A DNA stretch of 64,000 bases from Petrimonas sulfuriphila (GTDB taxonomy: Bacteria > Bacteroidota > Bacteroidia > Bacteroidales > Dysgonomonadaceae): NCBI GenBank assembly GCA_038561985.1, contig CP073276.1, positions 558,001 to 622,000 on the forward strand, written 5' to 3'. The notes below the pieces were generated by a model. That model was not told the DNA's origin. It searched no databases and worked only from the letters and a program-made list of their open reading frames with translations. Both the position numbers and the translations under genes were made by a program. Of the stretch, positions 43,177 through 53,585 are shown one piece after another; within the stretch, counting starts at the first letter, position 1, and the number at the start of each line of letters is the position of its first letter.

Positions 43177-46100
43177 ATGAAAAGAATGAAAGCACTCTTC
43201 TTCGGAAGAAACACAAAGCGAACGCTATTCGTTTTGAATTGTTTCATACTTCTGACTTTCAGCACAAATACGTATGCGCAGAATAATGTCAGAGGAACAG
43301 TGAAAGACTCAAAAGGCGAAAGCCTGATTGGCGTAAATGTCATGGTAAAAGGCACCTCACAAGGTACGATTACCGATCTAAACGGAGATTTCAGCATCAA
43401 CGTGGCAAATCGGAATGCCGTACTCGAGTTCTCGTATGTCGGCTTTAAATCGCAGGAAATAGGCTTGCAAGGAAAAACATTACTAAATGTTACCATGATG
43501 GAAGATACAGAGTTGTTGGACGAAGTGGTTGTGGTGGGATACGGAACCCAGAAGAAAATGCACGTAACAGGCTCCGTGGCTCAAGTGGATGCAAAAGATA
43601 TTGTTCGTGCTCCATCAGGTGATTTAACAAGTACCTTAGCCGGAAAACTTCCCGGTTTGGTAGCTACACAGAAGTCGGGGCAGCCCGGGGCGGACGGTTC
43701 TAATCTGCTTATCCGTGGGGTTTCTACATTAGGAAATGCGGCGCCTATGATTATTGTGGATGATGTTCAGCGCTCATTTAACAACTTGGATCCAAATGAA
43801 ATTGAAAGCATCACAATTTTGAAGGACGCATCTTCTGCAGCTGTATATGGAATGCAAGGAGCCAGTGGTGTTATCTTGATAACAACAAAAAGAGGAAGTA
43901 TGCAGAAACCTCAAATAACCTACACAGGAAAAGTCTCGTACAACCAAAACACGAATTATCCAAAGTTTCTGAACGGACCTGATTTTATCAAATGGTATAA
44001 TAAAGCGTTGGATATGGACGGGAAAGACCCCCTTTTTTCAGAAGCAGTATATAATAAAGTATTGAATGGCGATCCCGAAGGAAAATATGCGAATACCGAC
44101 TGGTTTAGCGCTTTAATGAAAAACGGCGCTTTTACAACCCATCATAATATTTCGGTAAACGGAGGAAATGAAACGACCAAATATTTTCTTTCGTTAGGAT
44201 ACTACGATCAAGGAGGTATTCTTGATAAGTATGCATTTAAACGATACAATCTTCGTTCAAATATTGATGTCAATTTAAATCATGGTTTCAAATTAGGCTT
44301 GGACTTAGGTGCTCGTCAGGAAAATCGTAAAGCAGGATATTATGGTGTTAATAATCAAGATTGGAACAATCCCATAAATCTGGCACAACGCATGATGCCC
44401 ATCACTCCTACCGAATATGACGGACTGCCGGTAGCGGCTAATATTGACGAATCGGCGAAATTCAATCCTATGGCTTTTAACAGTCTCACCGGGTACAATA
44501 ATTCCGTTATGAATATAGTAACCTCTTCATTGACACTTGCATGGGATGTACCTTGGATAAAAGGACTGAATTTGAAACTGAAAACATCGTACGACAAAGA
44601 TTACACAACGGCAAAATCGTGGCGTGAGCAATTTAAGATGAACAGTTACAATGCCAGAACAGAGCAATATGAGATTGTAGAGGCAAATCATGGCGACCCC
44701 AAAGAGCCGGTATTGGCAAATAATAATTCTCAGGCGCAGCGATTAACTGTTCAACCATCCATTACTTATGCAAAAAGCTTTGGAAAGCATGATTTGTCGG
44801 CCTTGCTCCTTTATGAACAATCCTCCTACGAAAAGGAAAATCTTGGGGTTACTGCTCAGGGATTTGATTTGACAACTCTTCATGAAATTGATTTAGCAAA
44901 AGACATTTTATTAGGTAAAAAAGCCAGTGGTGTTCGAGGAGGAAGTTATATATTTAACCGCGCCGGTTATGTGGGACGTATTAATTACAGCTATGAAGGC
45001 AAATATTTGGCGGAATTGGTAGCACGTTACGACGGTTCTGTGCGATTTCCGGCAGAAAACAGATGGGGCTTCTTCCCTGCTGCATCTTTTGGATGGAGAT
45101 TATCCGAAGAAGCATTTTTTGCCCCTTACAAAAGTAAAGTGGAGAATTTGAAATTACGCGCATCTGCCGGATTATTAGGCAATGACCGTATTGCCGATTT
45201 TCAATACTTAAACTTAATGAACCCCAACCCTCCGACAATTTACATAGGCGATAAGGAATATATTTCTATTTACACAGCCGGAAATGTAAACAGAGATATC
45301 ACATGGGAGAAAACAGGCACCTATAACGTTGGATTCGATTTAATGTTAAGCAAAGGCATCTTTGGGTTGGAATTTGATTATTTCTACAAACTCACCAACG
45401 ATATTCTCATTGGAAGTAGCGCTCTTTATCCTCCTTCCTTGGGAGGAAATCATCCAAGTACTATTAACGGGGGAAAGGTTAGCAATAAAGGTTTTGAATT
45501 GGTTCTCTCGCATCAAAACACGATAGATAAATTCCAGTACAACATAAGAGGAAATGTCGGCTGGTCTCGAAACAAAGTATTGCGGATGAATGAAAGCCCT
45601 AATGTGCCGGATTACCAGAAACGTACCGGACGCAAAATGGGCGAAAAGATGGGTTTTATAACACAGGGACTTTATCAGTCGGACGAGGAAATAATCAATA
45701 GCGCCACCTTAGGCCATTTGAGTAAAGACCAAATCCGTCCGGGAGATATTCATTATAAAGACTTGAATGGCGATGGGAAAATAGACAAAGCACAAGATTA
45801 TACGTTCATAGGCAACAACAACCTCCCCGAACTAATGTACGGACTTAACATAGCGGCCGCATGGAAAAATTTTGATCTTTCTCTATTCTTTCAGGGTGCC
45901 GCTATTACCGATGTTTTCCTAAGTGGCGTATATGGAAACGGGCATGTGGATGCCACAATATACACCCGCCCATTCCACGGCAAAGGAAACTCTCCTTACT
46001 TTCTGATAGAAAACAGCTGGACTCCCGAAAATCCGAATGCCGAATTCACCCGCTTATCAACGATCGCGGCAGAAAAAGGAAACTGCAACGGGTGGGCGTC

Positions 46101-46344
46101 CGAGTGGTGGATTCGCGATGGTAGCTACCTGCGTTTGAAAAACGTCCAATTAGGGTATACTTTAAAAAACAGCTATATCCGCAACTTAGGTGTTGATAAT
46201 ATCCGGCTTATGCTTACCGGAGGGAACCTTTTCACATGGTCTAAATTAACAAAATACAATATAGATCCTGAAACACCGGAAATCACCAACGGTTATTATC
46301 CGCAACAACGGACGTATGAATTTGGGATAAGTTTAACCCTTTAA
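43177..46344 (+). CDS. SusC/RagA-type TonB-dependent transporter, copy 2
   Basis: The 1055-residue transporter has a signal peptide, the carboxypeptidase-like repeat (VRGTVKDSKGESLIGVNVMVKGT), TonB-box region LLDEVVVVGYGTQKK, plug signatures (LAGKLPGLVATQKSGQPG, LIRGVSTLG, IVDDVQRSFNNLDPNEIESITILKDASSAAVYG) and a barrel that ends YEFGISLTL. It differs clearly from copy 1, so the two pairs probably take up different fragments. It follows a 183-bp spacer with a long hairpin and may have a separate promoter. The susD partner follows after 9 bp. Confidence 0.97.
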   Translation: MKRMKALFFGRNTKRTLFVLNCFILLTFSTNTYAQNNVRGTVKDSKGESLIGVNVMVKGTSQGTITDLNGDFSINVANRNAVLEFSYVGFKSQEIGLQGKTLLNVTMMEDTELLDEVVVVGYGTQKKMHVTGSVAQVDAKDIVRAPSGDLTSTLAGKLPGLVATQKSGQPGADGSNLLIRGVSTLGNAAPMIIVDDVQRSFNNLDPNEIESITILKDASSAAVYGMQGASGVILITTKRGSMQKPQITYTGKVSYNQNTNYPKFLNGPDFIKWYNKALDMDGKDPLFSEAVYNKVLNGDPEGKYANTDWFSALMKNGAFTTHHNISVNGGNETTKYFLSLGYYDQGGILDKYAFKRYNLRSNIDVNLNHGFKLGLDLGARQENRKAGYYGVNNQDWNNPINLAQRMMPITPTEYDGLPVAANIDESAKFNPMAFNSLTGYNNSVMNIVTSSLTLAWDVPWIKGLNLKLKTSYDKDYTTAKSWREQFKMNSYNARTEQYEIVEANHGDPKEPVLANNNSQAQRLTVQPSITYAKSFGKHDLSALLLYEQSSYEKENLGVTAQGFDLTTLHEIDLAKDILLGKKASGVRGGSYIFNRAGYVGRINYSYEGKYLAELVARYDGSVRFPAENRWGFFPAASFGWRLSEEAFFAPYKSKVENLKLRASAGLLGNDRIADFQYLNLMNPNPPTIYIGDKEYISIYTAGNVNRDITWEKTGTYNVGFDLMLSKGIFGLEFDYFYKLTNDILIGSSALYPPSLGGNHPSTINGGKVSNKGFELVLSHQNTIDKFQYNIRGNVGWSRNKVLRMNESPNVPDYQKRTGRKMGEKMGFITQGLYQSDEEIINSATLGHLSKDQIRPGDIHYKDLNGDGKIDKAQDYTFIGNNNLPELMYGLNIAAAWKNFDLSLFFQGAAITDVFLSGVYGNGHVDATIYTRPFHGKGNSPYFLIENSWTPENPNAEFTRLSTIAAEKGNCNGWASEWWIRDGSYLRLKNVQLGYTLKNSYIRNLGVDNIRLMLTGGNLFTWSKLTKYNIDPETPEITNGYYPQQRTYEFGISLTL

Positions 46345-46353
46345 TAAATAAGA

Positions 46354-47991
46354 ATGATGAAAAATTTTAACATAATAACTTTCGTTACGGCTATCTTCGT
46401 ATTTACGGGTTGTTCGGATTTTCTAAATCCCGAACCACGCGCAAAATATACCGAAATGGATGCCTGGAAATCGGTTGAAAATACCTATTTGTATATAAAC
46501 GGATTTTATAAACCTATTTATGAATATGGCCCTTATGGCATTAAATATGCCAAAGTGAGTTTAACGGACGGATTTTCTGATATATTGCGATACAGCACAA
46601 ATGTCATGGGTGGAAGTGGAGGCGATGTAAACAAGGTAGTTTATACAGGAAATATCAGTCCATCTACCAATTTATTAAGTGATTATGATTACGAATACAA
46701 TCGAATCCGCAGGATCAATGAATTTTTGTATGGGCTAAAAACGTATGTAAAATATGACGAAAAGATGGTTGCTTTAATGGAAGCTCAAGCACGTTTTTTC
46801 AGGGCTTATTTACACTTTATGTTGGTAAGAGGACATGGAAGTATTGTTATTCGCGACTATATTGATGGACCGAAAGAAGCCTATAAAGCACGAAGTTCCG
46901 AGAACGAGTGCTGGGACTTTATCGAAAAAGACTTGGATTTTGCCGCTGAAAATTTACCTGACGAGTGGGATAAAGACAACTTCGGACGCATAACCAAAGG
47001 TGCGGTATATGGGTTCAAATCGCGTGCGATGCTTTATGCCCAACGTTGGGATAAGGCAGCCGAAGCAGCCCAGAAAGTGATTGACAAAGAGGGTACATTG
47101 TACGGTTTATTGCCCGATTACGCCGATGTTTTCAACCAAAGCGATTTGTGCAAAGAAACGGTATTGGGATACAGGTTTCACGGACAACTCACCCATTCGG
47201 TTACTTTCGATAAACTGTATAGTCCCAAGGGCGACTTTGCTTCCGACAATACGGAACCAAAATGCCTGGCAGTACCTACACAAGAAATGATCGATTCCTA
47301 TTATATGGCAGACGGTAGCAAATTTGACTGGAGTAATCCGGAACATGCCGCCAATCCTTACAAAAACAGGGAACCTCGTTTCTATGCGTCAATTTTGTAC
47401 AACGGCGCTCCCTGGAAAGGTCGCACAATAGAAGCATTTGTCGGAGGAAAAGACGGTTACAAAGAATTTGGAATTGAAAACTATCCGAATGCAACCACTA
47501 CCGGTTACTACATCCGTAAACTATTAAACGAAAAAGTGGAAGATATGACCAAGAAAGGAGCAACGGCATGGTCTGAGGTTCGTTATGCTGAAGTATTATT
47601 GAATCAGGCGGAAGCGCTAAATGAGTTAGGAAAAGCCAATGAAGCATTGTCTCCACTAAACAAGGTGCGCCAACGAGCTAAATTACCCAATGTCACGGAA
47701 ACCAATCAGGCAAATCTGAGACAAATTATCCGGGAAGAACGCAAAATAGAATTAGCATTCGAAGGACAACGGTATTGGGATTTAAGGCGTTGGAGGATAG
47801 CCCTCGATGTGTTGGGCGGCAAACGTATGCATGGAATGAAAATTACGAAAAACACCGATAATACATTCACCTATCAAGTCGTGGATTGCGACGGGAAAAA
47901 TCGTTTTTTCGAAGAACGTTATTATCAGTTTCCCATTCCATTATCTGAAATTCAAAATAATCCCCTTTGTAAACAAATCGATAAATGGTAA
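46354..47991 (+). CDS. SusD/RagB-like glycan-binding lipoprotein, copy 2
   Basis: This 545-residue SusD begins with a good lipoprotein signal (ITFVTAIFVFTGCSDFLNPEP). It contains the TPR-like core (EAQARFFRAYLHFMLVRGHG) and the C-terminal motif IREERKIELAFEGQRYWDLRRWR, all standard. It belongs to the large SusD family and differs from copy 1. It shares an operon with susC copy 2, and the DUF5018 gene follows directly. Surface location is inferred from the lipobox and family. Confidence 0.96.
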   Translation: MMKNFNIITFVTAIFVFTGCSDFLNPEPRAKYTEMDAWKSVENTYLYINGFYKPIYEYGPYGIKYAKVSLTDGFSDILRYSTNVMGGSGGDVNKVVYTGNISPSTNLLSDYDYEYNRIRRINEFLYGLKTYVKYDEKMVALMEAQARFFRAYLHFMLVRGHGSIVIRDYIDGPKEAYKARSSENECWDFIEKDLDFAAENLPDEWDKDNFGRITKGAVYGFKSRAMLYAQRWDKAAEAAQKVIDKEGTLYGLLPDYADVFNQSDLCKETVLGYRFHGQLTHSVTFDKLYSPKGDFASDNTEPKCLAVPTQEMIDSYYMADGSKFDWSNPEHAANPYKNREPRFYASILYNGAPWKGRTIEAFVGGKDGYKEFGIENYPNATTTGYYIRKLLNEKVEDMTKKGATAWSEVRYAEVLLNQAEALNELGKANEALSPLNKVRQRAKLPNVTETNQANLRQIIREERKIELAFEGQRYWDLRRWRIALDVLGGKRMHGMKITKNTDNTFTYQVVDCDGKNRFFEERYYQFPIPLSEIQNNPLCKQIDKW

Positions 47992-47996
47992 TTAAA

Positions 47997-49397
47997 ATGA
48001 AGAAAATAATGAGAAATTTATATAAAATAGTTGGAATTTTGACGTTACTTGCTTTGTTTTCCTGCCAAACAGCGGATGAACTTATCCCTACTACGGGAAA
48101 TGAAGTAACGGGCATTCGTATCATGCTACCCAACGGTACTAACACTGATTTTGCAGTTATTCCCGATGAAAATAATATCATCAATTTAGACATAGATGGT
48201 AGCATCAAGACAGATCTTGCAAAAATACGGATGTCGGTAAGTATTCCCAATAATGCCACTGTAGAATCGGCTATACCTCTCGGCGAATATATGGATTTTT
48301 CTAAACCGGTAAGTTTTGATGTGATTGGTGCGGACGGCGCTAAAAAAACATATACCGTTAAGCTGAAAGTTATTCCATCGGCAATTGGAATAAAAGAATT
48401 ATGGAAGAAAACAGGTTCCGAAATGGGTTTTACTACTCACAACAATGGCGCTGTTGGAATAAGCGGAAATTACATTATTGTTCACAGCAGAACAGGATTC
48501 TCTTATTTCAACTTAGCAGATGGCGGCAAAGCCGGTGATATGTCGTGGGAAGGCATTGATTGGCAAGATTTAGGGTTTAAACTGCCGCTTCACATGACGA
48601 CAGATGACGCCGGCAATATAGCTTCCTGTAATGCCGCTGTTGCCGGCGGGCAAGAGGTGCATATGTTTTGGTGGAAAGGCGTAACGGCAAAACCCGAATT
48701 ACTCTTTAAATATACACTGGAGAGTTTGCCGAAAGCCCAAATCGGAAGGAAAATTTATGTAAGGGGCGATCTGACCAAACACGCATTCGTGTACTTAGCC
48801 GTATCTAACAACAATGTCATTCTGCAATGGGAAGTGAAAGACGGAAAAGTAGTTTCGGAAACCCCTAAAAAGATTGAATTTAATATTGATTATACCATGG
48901 GCGTTCAAGCAAAAGTTGTTCCTATTGGTATGGGTGAAAACAGCAATTACTTTATCAATCGTTTTGTTAATAACCAACCTCAAGTTGCCATCACATACAT
49001 GGATGGGAAAACCAATAAACCGATATATGAATCGGAACACCATATACAAAATGTTTTCCATCAATGGTTAGGAGGCGGTCATGCTTTTGATTATGCCGAT
49101 ATGAATGGCGCAAGGTATATTTTCCTTTTAGAGCAAAACACGCATAGTTGGATGCGCGAAATTTTTACGGTGAGAGCAATGATGAAAGATCCGTCAAAAA
49201 TTAAAGACATTACCAGTTTAATACATACACGTGTGTGGAATGATTGGTTGTATTTTCCGCTCGATCCGGCCTTCGGAGAAAACGGTAATGCAACCGGAGA
49301 AGTAAAAGTTTGCGTAGCACCCGATGGATATTCTGCGACTGTGGCGTTTCTTTGCACAAACAGCGGTATTATTGTTTGGAATGTTAGCTTAGAATAA
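47997..49397 (+). CDS. DUF5018-type surface lipoprotein with propeller-like body
   Basis: The 466-residue protein has a lipoprotein signal (MRNLYKIVGILTLLALFSCQ), then an immunoglobulin-like DUF5018 domain (about 30-130, including GADGAKKTYTVKLKV). The larger remainder resembles a beta-propeller (repeated GxxxIVHSRTGFSYF, FVYLAVSNNN, NSNYFINRFV patterns). In PULs such genes take the place of SusE/SusF as surface glycan-binding proteins. The ATG at 47997 is favoured; another ATG at 47985 overlaps the susD stop. The gene is followed by an intrinsic terminator. Confidence 0.72.
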   Translation: MKKIMRNLYKIVGILTLLALFSCQTADELIPTTGNEVTGIRIMLPNGTNTDFAVIPDENNIINLDIDGSIKTDLAKIRMSVSIPNNATVESAIPLGEYMDFSKPVSFDVIGADGAKKTYTVKLKVIPSAIGIKELWKKTGSEMGFTTHNNGAVGISGNYIIVHSRTGFSYFNLADGGKAGDMSWEGIDWQDLGFKLPLHMTTDDAGNIASCNAAVAGGQEVHMFWWKGVTAKPELLFKYTLESLPKAQIGRKIYVRGDLTKHAFVYLAVSNNNVILQWEVKDGKVVSETPKKIEFNIDYTMGVQAKVVPIGMGENSNYFINRFVNNQPQVAITYMDGKTNKPIYESEHHIQNVFHQWLGGGHAFDYADMNGARYIFLLEQNTHSWMREIFTVRAMMKDPSKIKDITSLIHTRVWNDWLYFPLDPAFGENGNATGEVKVCVAPDGYSATVAFLCTNSGIIVWNVSLE

Positions 49398-49411
49398 ATA
49401 ATTATATTACG

Positions 49412-49455
49412 TACCGGAGGAGGAGATTAATGTCTCCTTTTTCCGGTATTTTTTT
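49412..49455 (+). terminator. intrinsic terminator between DUF5018 and GHL10 genes
   Basis: The outer stem pairs TACCGGA (49412-49418) with TCCGGTA (49442-49448). The inner stem pairs GGAGA (49422-49426) with TCTCC (49433-49437). Seven T residues follow. This has all features of a Rho-independent terminator. It ends only 2 bases before the start codon of the next gene, and an SD-like GGAGGAGGAG lies inside the stem. Confidence 0.85.
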
Positions 49456-49457
49456 CA

Positions 49458-50777
49458 ATGAATAGACTCCTTTTTATCATAAGTTTTGTTATATTTTTAC
49501 TGGTCTCGTGTACAACATCTCACAATACACTGAACGAGGATGACATCCCTTGGAAACCGCCAACTACACCGGCAACACCTGTTTCCGAAAAGCCCAAAAT
49601 CCTTTGGATAGATGCTTCCGCCAATTTCAAATACTTTGCCAACAGCAAAGAGAGTATTGTTATCTATTTAGAAAAAGCGAAGAGCGCCGGGTTTACGGAT
49701 GTTATAGTGGATGTGAGACCAACTTGCGGCGACGTATTATTTAAAAGCAACATTGTAGCCGAAGTTAAGAAACTGGGCGATATAGAACGCACGGCAACCT
49801 GGGATTATTTAGCCGTTTTCATCGAAGAAGCGCATAAACAAAACCTGAAAATCCACGCCAACCTCAATACGATGGTCGGCGGAAATATGCGTGATGGCGG
49901 CGTTGTTTATCGCGACGCGGCAAAAGCGGCCTGGCTTACTCAAATATATTATCCCACGGGCATTATTTCGATAAAAGAGGACAATAAATCGCACGCCAAG
50001 TTTTTTAATCCCATCAATCCGGAAGTACAGAGTTATATGTTGAGTATTTTCACGGAACTTGCACAAAACTACCCTTCCCTCGACGGAATTATTCTCGACA
50101 GAGCACGCTTCAATTCCATGGAAAGCGATTTTTCGGAACTTTCAAAAAAAGAATTTGAAAAGTACGCCGGACAAACCCTTTCTAATTTCCCTACCGATAT
50201 TTTTACGTGGAACGGCGATAAAGTAGTGCCCGGAAAACAGTATAATAAATGGCTTGAATTTCGCGCCAAAACTATTTATGACTTCTTTGAAAAAGCCCGA
50301 AACTCAATAAAGTCGGTCAATAAAAATATAAAGTTCGGTACCTATACGGGTTCTTGGTATTCAACCTATTACAACGAAGGCGTAAATTGGGCAAGTAAAA
50401 AATACGATCCGTCCAAGTATTATAATTGGGCAACGCCCGAATATAAAAATTTTGGCTACGCCACCCTTTTGGACATATATATGACCGGCGCTTACGGAAA
50501 AACGCTCTATGGAACAACATCCGAGTGGACCGTGGAAGGCGCTATCCTTAACGCGAAAAAAGTTACAAGGGGCGACGTCCCTGTTTGCGGCAGTTTATAC
50601 GGTTTGAACTTTGAAAACAAACCGCAAGACGCCGAAGAAGCAACCTATATTTGTTTGACAAAAGGCGACGGACTGATGTTCTTCGATATGATATACCTTA
50701 TCATGTACGACCAATGGGATGCTGTAAAAAAAGGAATAGACAGAGCATTAGCGACGGATAAAAATAAAAACAAATGA
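49458..50777 (+). CDS. family-10-like glycosyl hydrolase (GHL10, PF02638-type) lipoprotein
   Basis: The 439-residue product has a lipoprotein signal (FVIFLLVSC), a Pro/Thr linker and a GHL10-type TIM barrel starting ILWIDASANFKYFANS. Landmarks include DVIVDVRPTCGDVLF, LKIHANLNTM, DGIILDRARF and FDMIYLIMYDQWD. GHL10 members are putative glycosidases with poorly known substrates, related to DUF187. The start ATG is only 2 bases after a terminator T-run, with no separate SD. The downstream phosphoesterase gene overlaps by 4 bp. Confidence 0.8.
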   Translation: MNRLLFIISFVIFLLVSCTTSHNTLNEDDIPWKPPTTPATPVSEKPKILWIDASANFKYFANSKESIVIYLEKAKSAGFTDVIVDVRPTCGDVLFKSNIVAEVKKLGDIERTATWDYLAVFIEEAHKQNLKIHANLNTMVGGNMRDGGVVYRDAAKAAWLTQIYYPTGIISIKEDNKSHAKFFNPINPEVQSYMLSIFTELAQNYPSLDGIILDRARFNSMESDFSELSKKEFEKYAGQTLSNFPTDIFTWNGDKVVPGKQYNKWLEFRAKTIYDFFEKARNSIKSVNKNIKFGTYTGSWYSTYYNEGVNWASKKYDPSKYYNWATPEYKNFGYATLLDIYMTGAYGKTLYGTTSEWTVEGAILNAKKVTRGDVPVCGSLYGLNFENKPQDAEEATYICLTKGDGLMFFDMIYLIMYDQWDAVKKGIDRALATDKNKNK

Positions 50778-52252
50778 ACATAAAATCTTTTCATTCTCTA
50801 TTGTTTGTCGTCCTTCTGTGCGTGTGGACACCCACATACGCAGAAGCGCAAACACCATCAACGGCAATAAAAGGTAGAATTACAAGCCAAGGAAAAGGAC
50901 TTGCCAATGTATCGGTTACAGATGGACAAACCTGCGTATTAACGGATAGCAAAGGGTTTTATTCAATTCCTGTAATCGACCCAAATGCTTCATTTGTATA
51001 TATCTCTACTCCATCCGGTTATCTTCCGAATGATAGCTTGAACATTCCTCAATTTTACAAAAGAATTGACAAAAATAGGCCGCAAATATACAATTTTGAA
51101 CTAAATAAAAATCCAAAAACCGACAATCGTCATACACTGCTCGTTCATGCCGATCCGCAGTTTTTTAAAGAGGAAAACTTCAATGGGTACGCGCTTATCG
51201 TAGAAGATTGCAAAGAAACCATCGCCAGTTATGAACATACCGATGTTTTCGGGATCGATTGCGGCGATTTGGTGGGCGACAAACCGCAGCTCTATTCTCA
51301 ATACATCAACGAGTTGAATAAAACAAATATTCCTTTTTATCGTGTATCGGGCAATCACGATATGAATTACGGCGGACGTTCAGACGAAACATCCACAAAA
51401 ACGTACAACAGCATTTTCGGTCCTGCCTATTATTCATTCAATCGCGGAAAAGTACATTATATCGTCCTCGACAATGTTTTCTACATCGGTCGCGATTATT
51501 TTTATATGGGCTACATTACCGAAAAAATATTTCAATGGTTGGAACAAGACCTCGCGCACGTACCCAAAGGAAGCACTGTTTTCGTAGCGATGCACATTCC
51601 TGCACGCCTATCGGAAACGCAAGAACCGTTTTCGTATTCCAATGAAAAAATGGGTGGGCAAACCTTAAACGCTTCCGCTCTGTTCAAAATGCTTGAACCG
51701 TATAATGCGCACATTCTTACCGGACATATGCACTACAATAAAAACATCATTCACTCGCCCACTCTCTACGAACACAACACGGCTGCCATTTGCGGCACCT
51801 GGTGGCAAGGCGACTATTGTCTTGACGGAACTCCTTTAGGATACGGAGTGTATGAAATAAACGACGACAAGGTGGAATGGTATTTCAAAAGCGCCGGACA
51901 TCCGCAAGAGTATCAAATGCGCGCTTATCCGGTTGGACAAAACAGCGATTTCCCCGATGATATAACCGTAAACATTTGGAACTGGGATAAGAACTGGAAA
52001 GTAGAATGGTTTGAGAATGGCGTAAACAGTGGCGAAATGACCCGATTTGAAGGCATTGACCCCAAAGTCGCCGAAATGTGCGCCGATAAAGATAAACTCG
52101 AATTTAAATGGATTTCGCCCATTAAAAATGAGCATATGTTTAGAGCCACTCCACTGTCGAAAAATTCAACCCTTGAAATCATCGCTACAGACTCTTTCGG
52201 AAAAAAATACAAAACAACAATAAAACCCCAAAAGCAGCTAAAAAATAAATGA
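50774..52252 (+). CDS. calcineurin-like phosphoesterase, secreted
   Basis: This 492-residue protein has a signal peptide (FVVLLCVWTPTYAEAQ), an N-terminal Ig-like domain (IKGRITSQGKGLANVSVTDG), a metallophosphoesterase core and a C-terminal domain. Metal-ligand motifs are VHADPQFF, GDLVGD, GNHDMNYGG, MHIP and TGHMHYN. Such enzymes hydrolyse phosphomono- or diesters in the periplasm. The next gene overlaps by 4 bp. Alongside a phosphodiester glycosidase three genes later, it suggests that phosphate groups occur in the target glycan. Confidence 0.88.
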   Translation: MNIKSFHSLLFVVLLCVWTPTYAEAQTPSTAIKGRITSQGKGLANVSVTDGQTCVLTDSKGFYSIPVIDPNASFVYISTPSGYLPNDSLNIPQFYKRIDKNRPQIYNFELNKNPKTDNRHTLLVHADPQFFKEENFNGYALIVEDCKETIASYEHTDVFGIDCGDLVGDKPQLYSQYINELNKTNIPFYRVSGNHDMNYGGRSDETSTKTYNSIFGPAYYSFNRGKVHYIVLDNVFYIGRDYFYMGYITEKIFQWLEQDLAHVPKGSTVFVAMHIPARLSETQEPFSYSNEKMGGQTLNASALFKMLEPYNAHILTGHMHYNKNIIHSPTLYEHNTAAICGTWWQGDYCLDGTPLGYGVYEINDDKVEWYFKSAGHPQEYQMRAYPVGQNSDFPDDITVNIWNWDKNWKVEWFENGVNSGEMTRFEGIDPKVAEMCADKDKLEFKWISPIKNEHMFRATPLSKNSTLEIIATDSFGKKYKTTIKPQKQLKNK

Positions 52253-53550
52253 CTAAAACGAAGATTCTCTTTTTTCTGATTTTATGGAGTATCTTAACCG
52301 TAAGTTACGGACAGAAAAAAGAAAAACAGCCTAAGGTTGAGGTCCGACTAAACCTCGATGAAGGAATATATAATGCGCAAGACAGTCTGTTTTTTCTGAT
52401 TACTGTCACGGATATCTCGGAAAAAGACAAATTGACGTATGAGATAGGACCGGAAAAGATGCCTCCTCAGACAGAAGGCTCCCTGCCTTCAATTTCCGGA
52501 ACATATAAAGTATACGGCGGAAAAGGGTTCACCCCCGGTTTTATAAGATGTAAAGTAACTCATTTATCACAAGGGCAAAAAACATACCATACGGTAACCG
52601 CAGCTATAGAGCCCAATCGTATTATGCCTAAAGTCGAACGTCCCGCCGATTTCCACGCATTCTGGCAAAAGAAAATAAAAGAAATCTCACCCGAACCGCT
52701 CAATACCGAGTTCACCCCCCTTCTCAACTATTCCAATGATTCAATAGGGGTTTTTCAGGTAAAGTATCAGATAAGCAAAAAAGAGGGTTATTTTTACGGT
52801 ATACTATCCTTACCTAAAAAGAGTGAGAAACTTCCGGCTTTAATCAGGTTTCCCGGTGCGGGCATATATCCTCCAAGACCTGAGATGCAGATGGCTCAAC
52901 ATGGCGTCATAACCTTGAGTATTTATATTCATAATTATCCCGTTACGTTAGAAAAGGATTTTTATACCAACTTGGAGAAATCCACTTTAAAAGAGTATCA
53001 ATATTTTGGGATTGAAGATCGTGATCATTTTTACTACAATCGCGTTATTGCAGGATGTATTAAAGCGGTAGATCTTATGTATTCCTTGCCCGAGTTTGAC
53101 AAGGAAAGGCTTGCTGTTTGGGGATCCAGTCAAGGAGGAGCGCTTTCAATCATTACGGCTTCGCTGGAAAAGAGAGTAAAACGATTGGCAGCCTTTTGTC
53201 CGGGGATGTGTGATTTTTCCGGTTATTTGTACGGCAGACCGGGGGCTTGGCCGGATTTCTATAATAGCACCACAAATATAGGTAAAGCTGAAAAAGAAAG
53301 AGTATATAAATCTGTGCTCCCTTATTATGATGTGGTTAATTTTGCTAAAGATCTTAAGACTTCGGGTTTTTATTCTTGGGGATTCAATGATCAGACAACA
53401 CCACCGACAGCAATTTATACCGCATATAATGCCATTGAGGCCCCTAAAGAGGTCTTTATCATTCCCAATGGGGAGCATAAAATCTATCCGGAGCAAGTAA
53501 AAAAAATGAATGAATGGTTTTTAGAATATTTTGATTTAGACCCCAAATAA
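52249..53550 (+). CDS. acetyl-xylan-esterase-like alpha/beta hydrolase (CE7-type)
   Basis: This 433-residue secreted protein (signal WSILTVSYGQ) has an N-terminal beta domain and a C-terminal alpha/beta hydrolase. The nucleophile elbow is GSSQGGALS, the acid is in GFNDQTTPPT, and the His is in NGEHKIYP. The RPADFHAFWQ stretch at the start of the hydrolase domain is typical of CE7 enzymes, which deacetylate acetylated sugars. O-deacetylation of the target glycan is therefore likely; cleavage of other esters is possible. It overlaps the phosphoesterase gene by 4 bp. Confidence 0.85.
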   Translation: MTKTKILFFLILWSILTVSYGQKKEKQPKVEVRLNLDEGIYNAQDSLFFLITVTDISEKDKLTYEIGPEKMPPQTEGSLPSISGTYKVYGGKGFTPGFIRCKVTHLSQGQKTYHTVTAAIEPNRIMPKVERPADFHAFWQKKIKEISPEPLNTEFTPLLNYSNDSIGVFQVKYQISKKEGYFYGILSLPKKSEKLPALIRFPGAGIYPPRPEMQMAQHGVITLSIYIHNYPVTLEKDFYTNLEKSTLKEYQYFGIEDRDHFYYNRVIAGCIKAVDLMYSLPEFDKERLAVWGSSQGGALSIITASLEKRVKRLAAFCPGMCDFSGYLYGRPGAWPDFYNSTTNIGKAEKERVYKSVLPYYDVVNFAKDLKTSGFYSWGFNDQTTPPTAIYTAYNAIEAPKEVFIIPNGEHKIYPEQVKKMNEWFLEYFDLDPK

Positions 53551-53585
53551 GCATAATCGCAATTTTTTTCTGCACAGGGGACAGA

